From DATLNF01 sp046590575 (GTDB lineage Bacteria > Actinomycetota > Actinomycetes > BP-191): a stretch of DNA of 22,648 nucleotides. The notes under the pieces were generated by a model. It did not search any database and had not been told where the DNA came from. It saw only the letters and a program-made list of their open reading frames with translations. The stretch is from assembly GCA_046590575.1 (NCBI GenBank), contig JBKJUS010000015.1, positions 1 through 22,648 on the forward strand. The letters are read 5' to 3'. Positions 21,719-22,648 of this stretch are shown here, piece after piece (position 1 is the first letter of the stretch; every line of letters starts with the position of its first letter). The translations under genes were made by a program, and so were the position numbers.

Positions 21719-22648
21719 GACCGGCGGGCGGCGGCAATGCTTGCCAGGCCCCAGAGGGCGGCGACTGCGAGCAGCCCCACCCCGACGGTGCGGTACGGCG
21801 CACGCCCACCCGTCTTCGGCAGCGCGGAGAGCTGCGCACCGCCAGTGCCGACGGTCGGGTCGTCTGCCGTACCGAGTGGGGAGTCGCCTGCGGCACGGAA
21901 GACCACGCGTTCGGCATTGGGCATGGTGGGCTGCGCCGGAGGCACTGCCTGGGTCTTCCAGTCCCCCGGCGCCAACTCTCCGGACTCCGCGCGGGCGAGG
22001 TTGCTGACGATGACGGCCGACACCGAGGCGTCACCGCCGCCCGCAGGCGTCAGCGGCCCACCACAGGCATACGCCGTCTCGATCGCCGCAGGGAGCGACG
22101 TGGAGAACGTGTTGCTGGAAAAGCAGTTGCCCGCCCCCGAGGGCGCGCCAAGAGCGAGGTCGGCGAGACCCGAGCCTGAGACCATGTTGCCTTCGATCCG
22201 GTTGTCGCGACCTGGGTAGAGGTTTCCGGTGGGCGATGCGCCTGGCCCGAGCCCGGGAATGGCCTGGACCAGGATGCCGTAGTACTCGTGGTCCTCCACC
22301 CGGTTCTTCGTGATGACGTTCAACTCACCGCCCATCACCGCGATCCCGACGCCGTACACAGTGGCGAAGGCCGGGTCCTTGTACGGCGCACTGCGATTGT
22401 GGTTGCCGTGGACGTAGTTGCCCGTGATGACGAGGTCACGCTGCGGCGGGTTCTCCTCGGAGTCGAGCGAGTTGGGCGTAATGCCGCCGCCGTAGTTGTC
22501 CCACCACTCGGAGTCTTTGAGAACGAGGTGACCACCGGCGTTGGTGCCCGAGTAGCCCAGCCCGGAGAGCGTCGCCTTGATGCGCTGGATCGTCTGCCGA
22601 CAGTCCTTGCACTGGCCGATATAGAACCCGGAGTCGCGGCTGCCCGAC
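21694..22648 (-). CDS. LPXTG-anchored right-handed beta-helix surface protein, C-terminal part, 5'-truncated by window edge
   Basis: The frame stays open to the window edge, so about 317 C-terminal residues are seen and the start is outside. The N-terminal visible half has repeated Asn/Gly-rich strands typical of parallel beta-helix (PbH1/NosD-like) repeats, for example LVITGNYVHGNHN, NVITKNRVEDHEYYGILV and NRIEGNMVSGSG. Near the window edge is a CKDC pair. After a low-complexity region the C-terminus has LPKTGG, a hydrophobic helix and RRSYRRAPVR, a standard cell-wall sorting signal for covalent attachment by sortase. Such proteins often bind or cleave polysaccharides. No catalytic residues can be judged from this part. 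It is convergent with the second binding-protein gene and overlaps it by 25 bases. Confidence 0.85.
   Translation of the reverse strand, partial: SGSRDSGFYIGQCKDCRQTIQRIKATLSGLGYSGTNAGGHLVLKDSEWWDNYGGGITPNSLDSEENPPQRDLVITGNYVHGNHNRSAPYKDPAFATVYGVGIAVMGGELNVITKNRVEDHEYYGILVQAIPGLGPGASPTGNLYPGRDNRIEGNMVSGSGLADLALGAPSGAGNCFSSNTFSTSLPAAIETAYACGGPLTPAGGGDASVSAVIVSNLARAESGELAPGDWKTQAVPPAQPTMPNAERVVFRAAGDSPLGTADDPTVGTGGAQLSALPKTGGRAPYRTVGVGLLAVAALWGLASIAAARRSYRRAPVR
21706..21730. terminator. Candidate bidirectional hairpin between convergent genes
   Basis: CGCCCGCC (21706-21713) and GGCGGGCG (21723-21730) are perfect 8-base inverted arms around a 9-base loop. The hairpin spans the stop of the second binding-protein gene and the region just downstream of it, and lies within the 3' end of the LPKTG-protein gene. 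It has no T-tract on either strand, so termination is suggested only by position and stem strength. Confidence 0.4.

Noticed and set aside
1..22648. CRISPR array, insertion sequence or tRNA genes
   Set aside because: I found no regularly spaced repeats, no transposase-like frame with terminal inverted repeats, and no cloverleaf-like segment in the intergenic stretches.

Overview
The window comes from a high-GC Gram-positive bacterium of the Actinobacteria (Actinomycetota). The sequence is strongly GC-rich, codons mostly end in G or C, GTG starts are common, and several genes overlap by the 4-base GTGA or ATGA junction. Two likely promoters sit so close to their start codons that the mRNAs would be leaderless. 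An aroA-rsgA pair and proteins with sortase-type C-termini point the same way. I cannot fix the genus from sequence alone.

Region 1 (1-10093) is a cell-surface polysaccharide locus whose genes alternate between strands. It holds the end of an aminoglycoside-phosphotransferase-fold kinase (+), an isocitrate-dehydrogenase-like gene overlapping an HTTM-type membrane protein gene (-), a Wzx-like flippase (+), a GT4 glycosyltransferase (-), a second GT4 glycosyltransferase overlapping a DUF4012 gene (+), and the initiating polyprenyl-phosphate sugar-1-phosphate transferase (-). The expected order of work is: the sugar transferase loads the first sugar on undecaprenyl phosphate, the GT4 enzymes extend it, and the flippase exports it. 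The roles of DUF4012, HTTM and the dehydrogenase are not established.

Region 2 (10094-13100) has a 276-base AT-richer intergenic region, a small secreted protein with a C-terminal membrane anchor and an LTVTG variant of a sorting motif, then aroA (EPSP synthase, shikimate pathway) overlapping rsgA (30S-assembly GTPase).

Region 3 (13091-21718) is a rearranged branched-chain-amino-acid-type (Liv/HAAT) ABC transporter. On the minus strand, a single polypeptide carries both permeases (LivH-LivM), followed by a full MFS transporter fused to a LivF-type ATPase, a LivG-type ATPase, and a small cupredoxin lipoprotein. Divergently, two tandem paralogous substrate-binding lipoproteins run on the plus strand. 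The MFS-ATPase chimera is the most unusual object in the window.

Region 4 (21694-22648) is the C-terminal part of a surface beta-helix protein with a canonical LPKTG anchor. It converges on the second binding protein and overlaps it by 25 bases.

Best leads: the MFS-LivF chimera in a fully fused Liv system with two binding proteins; a probable ATC start codon for the minus-strand glycosyltransferase; and the coupling of an isocitrate-dehydrogenase-like enzyme to an HTTM membrane protein inside a polysaccharide locus. I saw no tRNA, rRNA, CRISPR array, insertion sequence or phage gene.
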